Below, one piece after another: positions 16,318 through 25,656 of a stretch of 64,000 bases of DNA. The notes under the pieces were generated by a model. That model had not been told where the DNA came from, ran no database searches, and saw only the letters and a list, made by a program, of their open reading frames with translations. The DNA is from Paenibacillus_E qinlingensis (GTDB lineage: Bacteria; Bacillota; Bacilli; Paenibacillales; NBRC-103111): assembly GCF_028746185.1 (NCBI RefSeq), contig NZ_JAQIVH010000011.1, forward strand, positions 1 to 64,000, in the 5' to 3' direction. A program made the translations under genes and the position numbers. How positions within the stretch are numbered: the stretch's first letter is position 1; each line of letters begins with the position of its first letter.

Positions 16318-17952
16318 TTGGGATACAAAGAACTCTTGGATAGGGCGGCATTAATGACTGAAACAGTTAGATTAGTTTCTTATGCCCGATACTACAAGTC
16401 GCTTCAAATAAATGGTTTATATTACGTACATCAAGTAGAAGGAAGCAATGCCATTGCCATATGTGGACCAGATCATAAAACGCATCATGAATCAACTACA
16501 TTTTTATTGAGTCAGCTACATGATAAGAAGTGTCAAATTAAAACAGTAGAGGGACACGCTCGTAATTTAAAGAAGTTCTTAGACTTTATAATGTTTTGGT
16601 TGCTAGAAGACGAAATGGAAATTATACATCATATACCAGTAAAGTCTGGTGGGACTTATCCACTTGAGGTAATTCTCTTAGGGTTTACTGATTATCTGCG
16701 ATGTATACCAAATGGGTATAAGCCATTTTCAGAATTAAAGGGTTCAAATCATAGTATACAGTGGTCAATGTTAAAAAGTATTCCTCTCAATAAGTATGCA
16801 ATGGCTGAGGGGAAGGTAATGCCAGCAGTTCGAAGTGATCATAACCAACTTAAGAAAGCAGACTGGTGTGAATATTCTCCAGGTGCACTTGCACCTGTCC
16901 TATACACAGCTTGTGCTTATTTGGAATTTTTACGAGACCGTACAAAGCGGTATGAGAATTTACCTATAGAACAAATTCCTAGAAAAGAAATAAGAGAAAG
17001 CTACTCTTTGATATCTGGTACTGCGGGTAGCCGAATACGCATCGTTTTTGATGTTGAGAATCTAGCACGTGACTCTGGAACTGCAGGTCCAAGCGGTGGA
17101 AAGGGTCGTCAAGGTACGCCAATTGATCGTTCTGAGGTTATAAGCGAAGTTGAAGCGAATATTTTCTTCAGATTTTTGAACCCTTATGAAGATGCACAAG
17201 ACCTTCTTTTATTCACTATTTTAAGATACTTTGGTTTACGACCTGGGGAAGCAGCTAACATCCAAATTGATGAGTCTACTCTCCCAGCCAATCTTGATAT
17301 GTATCATAGCTCAAGAGAAGCATTAGTTTTATCTTTGCGTGGGAATATAACATTCATTCAAGAGAACGGGTTACATGGAAACTGGGTCATAAAAACTGGG
17401 TGGAAAACGAAAGCGTCGCAAAGAGAAGTACCGTTAATAAATCACAAGGCAATTGATCCCTACTCTGGAGATGAAATTTCTTTTCCTACACAAGATCAGT
17501 TTACAGATATACTTTACTGGGCACTTGTCCAGCGAAGTGACTTGATGTCGCATAACCATGGAAAAGATCATGGTTTTTTGTTTGTTTCGGGTTCTAATAA
17601 TTCGAGAGGAAATCCATTAAGTGAAAAGGGAGTATACAGTAAATTTAATAAACTAGCCAATAAATTATGGGGAAATTCTCAGTATTTAATGGATTTACGA
17701 TCTTATTATCCTCATACTTTCAGACACCTTTTTGCAACCTCTTTGTGCCTTAGATATCGCAGACCAATAGAGGAGATTAGCAAATGGCTTGGGCATTCAT
17801 CAGTAACAATAACGCAAAATAGTTATATTCATTGGATTCCAGAAACAAATACAGAGATTGAAAAGGGTGAAGTAGCGCATATGAGTAAATTGTACAAGGA
17901 ACAATCTGATATTTCAGAGCGTGCAATGTTGAGTAAAGGGGAAGAAGTTTAG
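16318..17952 (+). CDS. Tyrosine recombinase 1 (TnpA-like)
   Basis: A site-specific recombinase of about 544 residues and the first of four tightly linked genes. The catalytic domain shows Arg I in RYFGLRPGEAANI, then HTFRHLFATSLC (His-x-x-Arg), WLGHSSVTITQ and the nucleophile in NSYIHW. An N-terminal SAM-like core-binding domain (about 60-110, HARNLKKFLDFIMF) precedes it. TTG 16318 is preferred because AAAGGGGG lies seven bases upstream; an ATG at 16288 would add ten residues but has no ribosome binding site. Its stop overlaps the next start (TAGTG), so translation is probably coupled. Confidence 0.9.
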   Translation: MGYKELLDRAALMTETVRLVSYARYYKSLQINGLYYVHQVEGSNAIAICGPDHKTHHESTTFLLSQLHDKKCQIKTVEGHARNLKKFLDFIMFWLLEDEMEIIHHIPVKSGGTYPLEVILLGFTDYLRCIPNGYKPFSELKGSNHSIQWSMLKSIPLNKYAMAEGKVMPAVRSDHNQLKKADWCEYSPGALAPVLYTACAYLEFLRDRTKRYENLPIEQIPRKEIRESYSLISGTAGSRIRIVFDVENLARDSGTAGPSGGKGRQGTPIDRSEVISEVEANIFFRFLNPYEDAQDLLLFTILRYFGLRPGEAANIQIDESTLPANLDMYHSSREALVLSLRGNITFIQENGLHGNWVIKTGWKTKASQREVPLINHKAIDPYSGDEISFPTQDQFTDILYWALVQRSDLMSHNHGKDHGFLFVSGSNNSRGNPLSEKGVYSKFNKLANKLWGNSQYLMDLRSYYPHTFRHLFATSLCLRYRRPIEEISKWLGHSSVTITQNSYIHWIPETNTEIEKGEVAHMSKLYKEQSDISERAMLSKGEEV

Positions 17953-20018
17953 TGTCATTAGAATGGGTTCCCTTGGCTGCGTTTCGCAGATTTCTGAAAG
18001 AAACACTCAAATTAAATAATGTGGCACAAAAATTTTTTCCAATGAAGAATGCTGTAATTCAACTTCAAGCCACCTATCCTAACCCACATGATTGGCTTGC
18101 AATCAAACCTGAGCAAAGATTGTCCTTTCGAGTAGGGGGTTCTCATGAGCTCTGGTACATTATTTTCTGGGTTTGGGATACTGGCTACTGCAATGGCGAT
18201 GATCAAGAGGCACTCACTCGACGTACAGATATTATTAGATTTTTATCTACAAGAGGGCGTGTAAACCTTGCTAATTTTCCTGTAAAGTTAGGACTGCTTT
18301 CGAATTCTGAAGAGGACTTTATAAGAAGTAAGGATAGCTGCTCTAAAAAAGGTTTGTTGAACAAACTAGCTATTCATATGATAAGTGTCATGAAGCCGTT
18401 AAAACAATTTACAGAAGATGAAGTAGCTCTAGCAGATCTGATGCGACCAAATGATCAACGCTACAATGTCAAGAATTTAAAAGATCTAATTTTTGAGTTG
18501 GGACATTCAGAAATACCTGGGAAGAGAAGACATAAGACATATTTTGATGAATGTTGTTTACATCCCGTATGGGGTAATGTGTCAGAAGAGTATCGTCAGC
18601 ATTTGATGCGTTCAGAAGCTTTAGATTACTATATTCGTAAGGCTGGAGCAGCTTTATTAAAATTTTATTCTTGGCTTGATAAACGTAGGGAGCATGATGC
18701 TTCTCTTCTTGATTATGAAGACTATCTAGATTTGTTTGATTATTTTTCGCGAAATGATGAAGGTAATAAATACTCTAACAAATACATCGGCAATAGCTTA
18801 AGCTTTATCAAAGCATTTATGTTGTGGGGAATTGGTCTGAATTCCTTTTTTCCGAAACAATTGGACTGGCCAAATGATGTGTATTCAGGTATACATCGTG
18901 AGGCTCAAAGAGAGACGTATGCTGGCGACGGTTTAGCATTTGATGACCCTGAATTTCCTTCACTTATGAAGGGAGCGATTGAAAATTATATACCTGAGGA
19001 CGACTTAGAAGCATTATGTCGTGCGTTTTGGTTAATTATAGCTTCTTCGCCGGTACGTAAAACGTATCTGCTTAACTTGCAAGTCGATGATTGTGTATTA
19101 CCTCTACCAAATGCACCAGCTGCAATTGGTTTATACAGTCCTCATGCGGGTATTGAGAAGGCTAAGCATAGAAATGGTCAGTTTCCAATTTTAGATTCTA
19201 GCGGTTTAATGGCTTTAAACTTTTTAAAGAAGAGAGCAATGGAAAATGAATTACGTCCGATGTGGAATGAAAGGGCAGAAGCCTCTTATGTTCACTTGTT
19301 TCAGCTCAAAGAGTTTCCATGGCTATTGAATGAAAAGCAAATATATAAGTTTTTTGACAAAATCGCTGAATTTATTGGACATAAAGATAAAAAAGGGAAG
19401 GCTCACGGATATAGACACTATCTTATAACACATATTTCGATTGAGACTGGAAGTAGTGCTTTAGCTCGATTAGCTGCAGGGCACGAAAATGAAGCGATGT
19501 TAAGTCGTTACCTAAGAAGTAATCTCTCTCGTAAAGCCTTGCTATTCGCAACAATGAAGAAGTATCAAGATGGTGAAATTGCAGGTCGATTTATTTGGCG
19601 TATTTTTGAAGCACTTACCGATAATCAATCTGAACCAGATGAGTTGATAAAGGCACTGGGATCAGAAGAAATTACTTTAGATGAATTTTTTACAAACTAT
19701 GGTTTACCTGCACCAACAGGTGTAGGTAAGTGTCTCATTCAGGGAGCATGTTTATTTGAAGCGAAATGCTTTTCCTGTCATCATTATGCAATAAGAAAGA
19801 GCGAAGTAGATCAAGCTTTCCAAACACTTGCTAGATTAACTAAAGGAATGTGGAACATGATGAGAGGAAGTAGAGACTTTACTACTCAAAATTCGAAAGC
19901 AGCTGGGTTAATGACACAAATAGCACTGCTCGGAGATATGATTCGACATTTCGGGTACTCAGAAGATCAAATTCAAGAGGAAATTGTTCATCGAATCTCA
20001 AATGTTTACATTAGATAG
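17952..20018 (+). CDS. Tyrosine recombinase 2 (TnpB-like) with C-terminal Cys/His cluster
   Basis: A 688-residue recombinase. The catalytic residues are in divergent contexts: SSPVRKTYLLNL (Arg I), HGYRHYLITHIS (His-x-x-Arg), AAGHENEAMLSRYLRS (GH and the probable Tyr). After the catalytic domain comes a Cys/His cluster CLIQGACLFEAKCFSCHHY (about residues 597-615), as in the larger Tn554-type recombinases, possibly a zinc-binding knuckle for end recognition. The start is a GTG overlapping the previous stop by one base. The gene is part of a four-gene operon. Confidence 0.88.
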   Translation: MSLEWVPLAAFRRFLKETLKLNNVAQKFFPMKNAVIQLQATYPNPHDWLAIKPEQRLSFRVGGSHELWYIIFWVWDTGYCNGDDQEALTRRTDIIRFLSTRGRVNLANFPVKLGLLSNSEEDFIRSKDSCSKKGLLNKLAIHMISVMKPLKQFTEDEVALADLMRPNDQRYNVKNLKDLIFELGHSEIPGKRRHKTYFDECCLHPVWGNVSEEYRQHLMRSEALDYYIRKAGAALLKFYSWLDKRREHDASLLDYEDYLDLFDYFSRNDEGNKYSNKYIGNSLSFIKAFMLWGIGLNSFFPKQLDWPNDVYSGIHREAQRETYAGDGLAFDDPEFPSLMKGAIENYIPEDDLEALCRAFWLIIASSPVRKTYLLNLQVDDCVLPLPNAPAAIGLYSPHAGIEKAKHRNGQFPILDSSGLMALNFLKKRAMENELRPMWNERAEASYVHLFQLKEFPWLLNEKQIYKFFDKIAEFIGHKDKKGKAHGYRHYLITHISIETGSSALARLAAGHENEAMLSRYLRSNLSRKALLFATMKKYQDGEIAGRFIWRIFEALTDNQSEPDELIKALGSEEITLDEFFTNYGLPAPTGVGKCLIQGACLFEAKCFSCHHYAIRKSEVDQAFQTLARLTKGMWNMMRGSRDFTTQNSKAAGLMTQIALLGDMIRHFGYSEDQIQEEIVHRISNVYIR

Positions 20019-20027
20019 GGGGAAACC

Positions 20028-22412
20028 ATGTCTTTGTCATTAGCCCGCACAAAAAGCAGTGATATCCCTATTTTTGCTAAGAGAAAGGGATTTAGTGAAA
20101 CTTGGAAACATCTAACTAAATCAGAATACATAATGTATAGAAATGAAAAAAAGTGGCCAGTTGTTGAAGTTTTGTTGTCCTTACCAGTAGCAGAACTATC
20201 ACAACCTAGTAATTTCCCCAAGTTATCAGAAATACAAAAAGATTACGTATTACTTCTTGCTTTTTTACAACGTGGAATTCTTCCTATTGAACTAGCCTTC
20301 CCTCAACGTATCAATCTTATTAAATTTCCATTCTCTAAATTACCCAATTTTCTTTATTTCGATGAGTTATTTGAACGTCACTATCCTTCGATTTATCAGA
20401 TGGATAGTGAAAAGTGGATTATGAAAGCAAAAAAAAAAAAACCTTTACTCCAAACGGTTGCATGCTTGTGGTTTGCAGGCTATGCACTTAAAGATGGTCT
20501 TGGGGGAAGTGGAATAATAACAACATCGACGTTAAATGAGGCAAGAAAGATTGCAAAATATCATAAAAGCAGCTTGGCTATTCTTGGTAAGATGCTAGCT
20601 AAAGAGGTGGAGTCCCCTGTTGAAGTCAAAGCTCTGATAAGATTCAATGACGCTGAGAAGAATCTTTGGATAGCCGCGGGGATATTTTCTACCGAAACGT
20701 CTTTTGTAAAGAGTTTAATTAATTTTGTATTCTCCTACTTGGTTGGACGTGTAGATGGAACGGTAGCGGAGGATTATTTTGATGACGAGGGGATATTACT
20801 GTTTCGATATGGCAAGAAAACGATAAGCCAAAATTATTGGAAATCGATAGTTAAGTACATTCGTTACTTCGCAATTCGAGCTAAGTCTTTAAGTATTAAC
20901 GATCTAAATGAAGATTCTATTATTAAGGTATACAATGAAATAAATAGTCAGATGAAAGGACAAGTTAACAAATCAAGCTTTAGAGTGGCAATTCGGCAAT
21001 GGCTCCGTTGGTTAAAAAGAACAACAAATACTCGTTATAATATTGACCGAATAGTACCTACCCCTAAGCGAATATTGTCAAAAAACCATGGACGCGTATT
21101 TAGCATGTCAAAAGCTTATATTTTTGTACAGAATCTGCTTAATAATCAAAGTGCTCTATTTAATGAGAATGACTTAATGGATTATCGCTATAGAAGAGGA
21201 TGTTTGTTAATCCTATCAACTGCAGCTAGGCCAAATGAAGTTGTTAATCTGCTTCAAGAGGCAATAACGATAGATTCAAAGGGGGATTATTGGATAAGAT
21301 TTCATAAAACTAAAACAATTCGAAATCAACCAGTTAAGAAGTCATTCGAATGGGTTCATCAAGTTACTCTTAAATCAGATGCTCTGAGATGGTTTCATGA
21401 ATTATTGCATTTTGCTCCATCTAAACCTTTGCACTTTCCCGTTGAATGGGGTGGTGACGATCTTACTGAATTACGTTTATTTGCTACAAAACATAATGAT
21501 GCTCCTATTCGAGCTGGCGGTTTTTACAATTTCTTAGCGCGTATTCAGAGAAAGATTTGGCCAGAGCTAGCTAAACCTTATTTCACGCCACACAATTTAA
21601 GGGCACTTCACCTTACATATCGTCAAATAATAGGTGATAATGACTTGTTATTGGAGCGTCAAGCAGGACATAGTCACCCATCTTCCAAAAAGCCATATAC
21701 ACAAACGATGCCAGCTGAAGAAGTGGGTAAGTTTGCTGATATTTTAAAAAAAGGGGTGTGGGGAAAAACAAAACATGAAACTACAAATGTTGATGAACAG
21801 AGCTTTTCAGTGGATGAGAATACTAATCTCGATGAGATTACAAAGATATCTAGCAAGTTTATGATTACACCATCTAAACTTGAGGAAGTTTTCAAACTTA
21901 CACAGAAGGTCATGGAGGCTGCCCCTCTTAAATTTCAAGGAAATGTATTTGAATCAGAAGAAGAGCTCTCAGAGAGTGTTGTAGGGGGCTATACACATAA
22001 CTGCAACGCGCATGTTTTGCTAAATTGTGGACACACACCAGGGCATTGTCGAGCATGTGATTATTATAGTCCTGATAAAGGATCGGAGGATGCACACCGA
22101 GTTGAAGTTTTCCGAGAGATGTTACATTACTATTACTGTATCGAAGCTGAGAAGGAATTAAAATCCACAGGGCAACGAAGAATGGTATTCCAGAAGGCTG
22201 ATGATATAAAAGAACGTCTAAGGACAACAGAAATCAAACTGTGGGTTGATAAGTTTGGAATTAAGCCCAATGAAGCGAAGAAGCTGCATACTATGCTCTG
22301 GAAAAAGGCTAAAAGCTATTTTACACAAGAATCAAAACTTAAACCGAAATCAATACCTATGCCAAGTACAGAGGAGATACTAAAGTTCATAGATAATGGG
22401 GAGATGACATGA
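20028..22412 (+). CDS. Tyrosine recombinase 3 with C-terminal Cys/His cluster
   Basis: A 794-residue recombinase, unusually large for the superfamily. The core contains STAARPNEVVNLLQEA (Arg I, about residue 401), HNLRALHLTYRQ (His-x-x-Arg), RQAGHSHPSSKKPYTQTM (GH and likely Tyr). A second Cys/His cluster follows at about residues 662-685 (HNCNAHVLLNCGHTPGHCRAC). The N-terminal 270 residues have no motif I recognise. ATG with TAGGGGGA upstream, nine bases after the previous stop. Three different recombinases in one operon suggest an obligatory multi-subunit synaptic complex. Confidence 0.87.
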   Translation: MSLSLARTKSSDIPIFAKRKGFSETWKHLTKSEYIMYRNEKKWPVVEVLLSLPVAELSQPSNFPKLSEIQKDYVLLLAFLQRGILPIELAFPQRINLIKFPFSKLPNFLYFDELFERHYPSIYQMDSEKWIMKAKKKKPLLQTVACLWFAGYALKDGLGGSGIITTSTLNEARKIAKYHKSSLAILGKMLAKEVESPVEVKALIRFNDAEKNLWIAAGIFSTETSFVKSLINFVFSYLVGRVDGTVAEDYFDDEGILLFRYGKKTISQNYWKSIVKYIRYFAIRAKSLSINDLNEDSIIKVYNEINSQMKGQVNKSSFRVAIRQWLRWLKRTTNTRYNIDRIVPTPKRILSKNHGRVFSMSKAYIFVQNLLNNQSALFNENDLMDYRYRRGCLLILSTAARPNEVVNLLQEAITIDSKGDYWIRFHKTKTIRNQPVKKSFEWVHQVTLKSDALRWFHELLHFAPSKPLHFPVEWGGDDLTELRLFATKHNDAPIRAGGFYNFLARIQRKIWPELAKPYFTPHNLRALHLTYRQIIGDNDLLLERQAGHSHPSSKKPYTQTMPAEEVGKFADILKKGVWGKTKHETTNVDEQSFSVDENTNLDEITKISSKFMITPSKLEEVFKLTQKVMEAAPLKFQGNVFESEEELSESVVGGYTHNCNAHVLLNCGHTPGHCRACDYYSPDKGSEDAHRVEVFREMLHYYYCIEAEKELKSTGQRRMVFQKADDIKERLRTTEIKLWVDKFGIKPNEAKKLHTMLWKKAKSYFTQESKLKPKSIPMPSTEEILKFIDNGEMT

Positions 22413-22856
22413 TTGGCGCGTACTTCATCATTTTCCAATAGTGATTTAACTTGGGAATGCTCGCAAGTGAAAAGAAAGTTACTTAATGATGCCAAAAAGG
22501 GTCGAATAACTCGTGTTTCTAAATCCGTTGTTTTTGAATTGATTGCTGCACGTCCACGAATTGGTTTGAAAAGCTCACGAATGCTTTGGGCAGGCCCACA
22601 ACGAGAGTACCTGGAAAGTTGGTTCGTTAAATTGGAGGGAGAGCTTCAATTGATTTTTGACTCACATTCTGATGCAGACCCATCTCAAACTCGATCAGAA
22701 GAATTGTCAAAAAATTATGCATTATTAGAAGCAAAAGTGACACATTTGACGGATCTGGTTGCAACGTATAGGGATGCCTTGGAGAAATTACGTATAGAAA
22801 ATGCAAAGTTAAGGGAACTTACTATCCTTCGCTTTGGACATATTGATGGAAATTAA
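22413..22856 (+). CDS. Small coiled-coil recombinase accessory protein (TnpC/DUF6262-like)
   Basis: A 147-residue basic protein ending in a coiled coil (KNYALLEAKVTHLTDLVATYRDALEKLRIENAKLREL is the region, about residues 103-140). The N-terminal part (SKSVVFELIAARPRIGL) looks DNA-binding. Size, position as last gene of the operon and coiled coil match the TnpC/DUF6262 proteins found with Tn554-type recombinases, where TnpC influences insertion orientation. The TTG start abuts the previous stop, behind GGGGAGATG. A strong terminator follows. Confidence 0.8.
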   Translation: MARTSSFSNSDLTWECSQVKRKLLNDAKKGRITRVSKSVVFELIAARPRIGLKSSRMLWAGPQREYLESWFVKLEGELQLIFDSHSDADPSQTRSEELSKNYALLEAKVTHLTDLVATYRDALEKLRIENAKLRELTILRFGHIDGN

Positions 22857-22869
22857 CAGAAATAAATAA

Positions 22870-22899
22870 ATGGGGTGGGACTCGTTGGCCCCACCCCAT
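22870..22899. terminator. Bidirectional terminator between recombinase operon and DGQHR gene
   Basis: ATGGGGTGGG (22870-22879) pairs perfectly with CCCACCCCAT (22890-22899) between two convergent genes. Confidence 0.85.
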
Positions 22900-23895
22900 C
22901 TAAGAAAGCATACGTTCTTCAAGATCCATCGCTAAGCTTTTGGATCCATTCATTCCTTTTATATATTTTAAGGGTCCTGAAGCTGACCAATCAATTTTAC
23001 CTAATTTAATAACTGCTTTAGTAATTCCATTATAGTCAAATTGACGCTTAGACTCAGTCGAGCAGTTAGCGAGAATAGTAGACCCTGCAATGGAAAGTGC
23101 ATCTAAACAAACAATATGTGTTAATCGATAACTGCTGTAATCAAGCCACTCTTGTGGAAAACACTCCTTTACAGCATTGTAGAAAGTCAACGCCATAGTT
23201 AATTTATCTTCTCGTGAATAGAATGAAACCTTAGGATTTTTGCTCAATAAATGTAAGGTTCTATACAAATTCTGTAGAGTAATATGACGTCCTTTGTTTC
23301 TCTTTCCAATAATACTCCCGATATTATAAAATGGACTTTCAGCTCGAATAAGGAGTTCAGTAGCTATCCAGCTCATGTCATCAGAATCTCTACGTAGATA
23401 TTTACTTAATGAGGAGCCAATCCCTTTAGCTTTTGTATTTATCGTATTGAAGAGCCGTATTTCTTCATCTTCATCAAGACAATGAAAAGCAAGAAATGGA
23501 ATGTTTATCTCGGCATTGGTTTCTTGTATATATCTTTTAATTCCACCTAGTCGGTGCTGACCGTCCATTAATGAAGCTTTGCCTTTACTAATGATTCGAC
23601 CAAAAGAAGGACGTTGCTTATCGTAAGCTGAGAACTCCCATTGACCTCCTGCGTTGAGTAATATGGGAGTAAATAAGGCATCCTCACCTTTAGATAGGTA
23701 AATTGCAAAATCATTACATCTTTTTGGATCAACAGGCCTTTGGTAGCCCTTACCTGAGGGATCATCAAAAGGTTTGACGAAAGTCATGTTTAAAGCGACA
23801 GTAGCTGGGACATGACTTTGATATGCCACTTTTCCACGAATTTTGCATTGGATAATATTTTCAATCACAATTGGACTTGCTAGTGTGCTGTTCAT
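22900..23895 (-). CDS. DGQHR-domain protein (DndB-like)
   Basis: A 331-residue protein with the signature MDGQHRLGGI (about residues 112-121) of the DGQHR family, related to the ParB-like fold and best known from DndB, the repressor of dnd phosphorothioation operons. Supporting regions are LFNTINTKAKGIGSSLSKYLRR and RNKGRHITLQNLYRTLHLL. No other dnd gene (dndA/C/D/E) is present in the window, so a sulfur-modification role is unlikely here. It is the second gene of a leftward pair, 26 bp after the gene at 23922-24398, and may regulate the element. Confidence 0.82.
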   Translation of the reverse strand: MNSTLASPIVIENIIQCKIRGKVAYQSHVPATVALNMTFVKPFDDPSGKGYQRPVDPKRCNDFAIYLSKGEDALFTPILLNAGGQWEFSAYDKQRPSFGRIISKGKASLMDGQHRLGGIKRYIQETNAEINIPFLAFHCLDEDEEIRLFNTINTKAKGIGSSLSKYLRRDSDDMSWIATELLIRAESPFYNIGSIIGKRNKGRHITLQNLYRTLHLLSKNPKVSFYSREDKLTMALTFYNAVKECFPQEWLDYSSYRLTHIVCLDALSIAGSTILANCSTESKRQFDYNGITKAVIKLGKIDWSASGPLKYIKGMNGSKSLAMDLEERMLS

Positions 23896-23921
23896 GATGT
23901 CTTCACTCCTGTGATTTTCTG

Positions 23922-24398
23922 TTATTTTAGCTTGTCAGTTACTTTTGGGAATGGTCGTATAACCAAATCGAGTATGATATTTCCAGATTTATCGTTCTGT
24001 TGAATTAGGAATCCAAGTTGAAGAAACAAATCGATAACTTCTTCCATCGTATTTGGATAAAATAAACCATTTTTCTCTAGATTTTCTTTTATCAAAAGTT
24101 CACGAGAGTAGATAAGAGTATACTCGTTTATTTGATATTCTCTGCTGAACAATATATCTACATTCTCAAAATTACAAAAAAGATGATCGCTATTATGAGA
24201 GCTAAGATACTGTACAGTGTCTTCTCTTGTAAATTCTTTTGAGACACAGTAGCTAATTTGAGGGAGTGTACTAATATTTGCTAAAGGGAGAAATTCCGCC
24301 CATCCGTTCTCATAGAAACTTTTAGGTAAAATGCAATGATCAGCGGTTATCAAATTTAATTTACTAAGCAATCTAACTGTGATTTTCCCTAGATGCAT
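23922..24398 (-). CDS. Hypothetical protein upstream of the DGQHR gene
   Basis: A protein of about 158 residues with no family I recognise. It is mixed alpha/beta and acidic toward the C-terminus (NTMEEVIDLFLQLGFLIQQ near residues 125-143). ATG 24398 is chosen because GAGGAAGGTGG precedes it, although the gap of about eleven bases is long; the frame is open to 24440. It forms an operon with the DGQHR gene and is transcribed divergently from the XRE regulator, with an inverted repeat in the shared upstream region. Confidence 0.65.
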   Translation of the reverse strand: MHLGKITVRLLSKLNLITADHCILPKSFYENGWAEFLPLANISTLPQISYCVSKEFTREDTVQYLSSHNSDHLFCNFENVDILFSREYQINEYTLIYSRELLIKENLEKNGLFYPNTMEEVIDLFLQLGFLIQQNDKSGNIILDLVIRPFPKVTDKLK

Positions 24399-24510
24399 TC
24401 TAAAGAAAACCACCTTCCTCAGAAAAATCACCATATTCAACGTTATGAAAAACTCTCAACAATAAAACTCACCTCGATAGCTATATAGGATACGAATACA
24501 TATATTGTAT

Positions 24511-24554
24511 CACTTAAAAGGTTTGTTAACAATTAAATTTATACCTTAAAAGTG
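24511..24554. promoter_or_regulatory. Operator-like inverted repeat upstream of the XRE gene
   Basis: CACTTAAAAGGT (24511-24522) and ACCTTAAAAGTG (24543-24554) form an imperfect inverted repeat (10 of 12 positions) with a 20-bp spacer. It lies in the divergent promoter region, 25 bp before the XRE start, where autoregulation by such proteins is common. Confidence 0.55.
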
Positions 24555-24578
24555 ATAGTAAATAATGGGGGTAACTGG

Positions 24579-24941
24579 ATGTCAAATTTACAAGTGATTG
24601 TAGGGGAAAAGATAAAGAATTATAGAAAGATAAAGGGATTAACGCAACTGGAGTTAGGAACCAAAGCTAATATAAAACAAGGATATTTAGGCGATGTAGA
24701 AAGAGGTGCGAGAAACATATCTTTGGAGTCATTAGAGAAAATTATGGGTGCACTCGACCTAAAACCAAGTGATTTATTTGGTTATCATGAAATTGATCTC
24801 AAGGATGCAAATTATGAATTAGAATCAGTTATTCAGAAGCATAGTGAATTTCTTAGAACCAAAAGAGTTGAAGATGTAAAGATGATCCATAGGATCTCTC
24901 TGGAAATTTTCAACTCATTAGAATGGAAACCGAATGAGTGA
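24579..24941 (+). CDS. XRE-family transcriptional regulator
   Basis: A 120-residue regulator with a Cro/CI-type HTH at the N-terminus (VGEKIKNYRKIKGLTQLELG, then KANIKQGYLGDVERGARN, about residues 8-45) and the usual LDLKPSDLFGY segment after it. The C-terminal 50 residues are helical and may dimerise. ATG 24579 is preferred, with GGGGG eight bases before it. It is divergent from the DGQHR operon; the inverted repeat between them is the obvious candidate binding site, which would make this the element's switch. Confidence 0.88.
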   Translation: MSNLQVIVGEKIKNYRKIKGLTQLELGTKANIKQGYLGDVERGARNISLESLEKIMGALDLKPSDLFGYHEIDLKDANYELESVIQKHSEFLRTKRVEDVKMIHRISLEIFNSLEWKPNE

Positions 24942-25154
24942 TGTATGAAACGTGTTTTTTAACATTTATTTATTGTTCAAATGTGATTATTCGTATATTA
25001 ACTAATGCAACCGGAAATACCGCTTCTTTAGGGATCGGTATTTGGCGTATTATATCTAAGAAATCTAACGAGAAACGTTAGTTAAATTAACATTTTTTTC
25101 ATAAGGCACAGTATAGTTTAAATTGCCCCCTTTAAATATTTAACATAGACCCTG

Positions 25155-25185
25155 ACCCTCAGCCCAATGCTGGGGGCTCTTTTTG
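25155..25185 (+). terminator. Weak terminator
   Basis: AGCCC (25161-25165) pairs with GGGCT (25174-25178), followed by CTCTTTTTG. A separate perfect 8-bp hairpin AAATACCG/CGGTATTT lies at 25015-25043 without a T-run. Nothing else is seen between 24942 and 25320. Confidence 0.45.
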
Positions 25186-25319
25186 TTATTTTCAATTAAA
25201 GGACACTTAAATATAATAATCCAATCCCAACGTAGGGAAATTCGTTTAATTCATCTAGTTGCTTCAATTTTTTGGGTAAGTGGCGAGGGAAATATGAATG
25301 GAAATACATTAGGCAACCC

Positions 25320-25589
25320 TATGAGTCAAATCCAATTAATCAGCCAGCGTTCGTGTCGCAGAGACCAGTGATGCATACATAAATTATTCCAATTACAGGA
25401 ATTCCTCAGCCTAATATGTATATCAAACAACTTGACCCCATGTTTGTACAGCATATAAGCAGACACCGAGGTCAAGAAATTGCTATAATGACGACTGCTG
25501 GAAAGGTAGAGGAAGTTCTCGCTGGAATTGCTGCAGACCACATGCAATTGAATTTAAAAGATCGTGCCATACATATTAGAATTTCATAG
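25320..25589 (+). pseudogene. Remnant of a DUF2642 (spore-associated) gene
   Basis: Read in one frame the segment gives NPINQPAFVSQRPVMHT, a TAA stop (25380-25382), then PITGIPQPNMYIKQLDP, MFVQHISRHRGQEIAIMTT, AGKVEEVLAGIAADHMQLNL and KDRAIHIRIS. The second part is the conserved core of DUF2642 proteins, small beta-rich proteins usual in spore formers. The in-frame stop and lack of a good start upstream make it a pseudogene, though a short product from the internal ATG near 25440 is possible. Confidence 0.7.
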
Positions 25590-25656
25590 ATTATATTTTT
25601 TGTTGAAGGTCCTTTAGCCTCATATCGTTAAATAAAAAAAGCCATGCAAATAAGTT

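Noticed and set aside
22900..23895. Evidence for a DNA phosphorothioation (dnd) system
   Set aside because: Only a DGQHR gene is present; no cysteine desulfurase, DndC-like or DndD-like gene lies in the window.
23922..24941. Type II toxin-antitoxin pair formed by the unknown gene and the XRE regulator
   Set aside because: The two genes are divergent rather than co-transcribed, and the unknown protein lacks a recognisable toxin motif.
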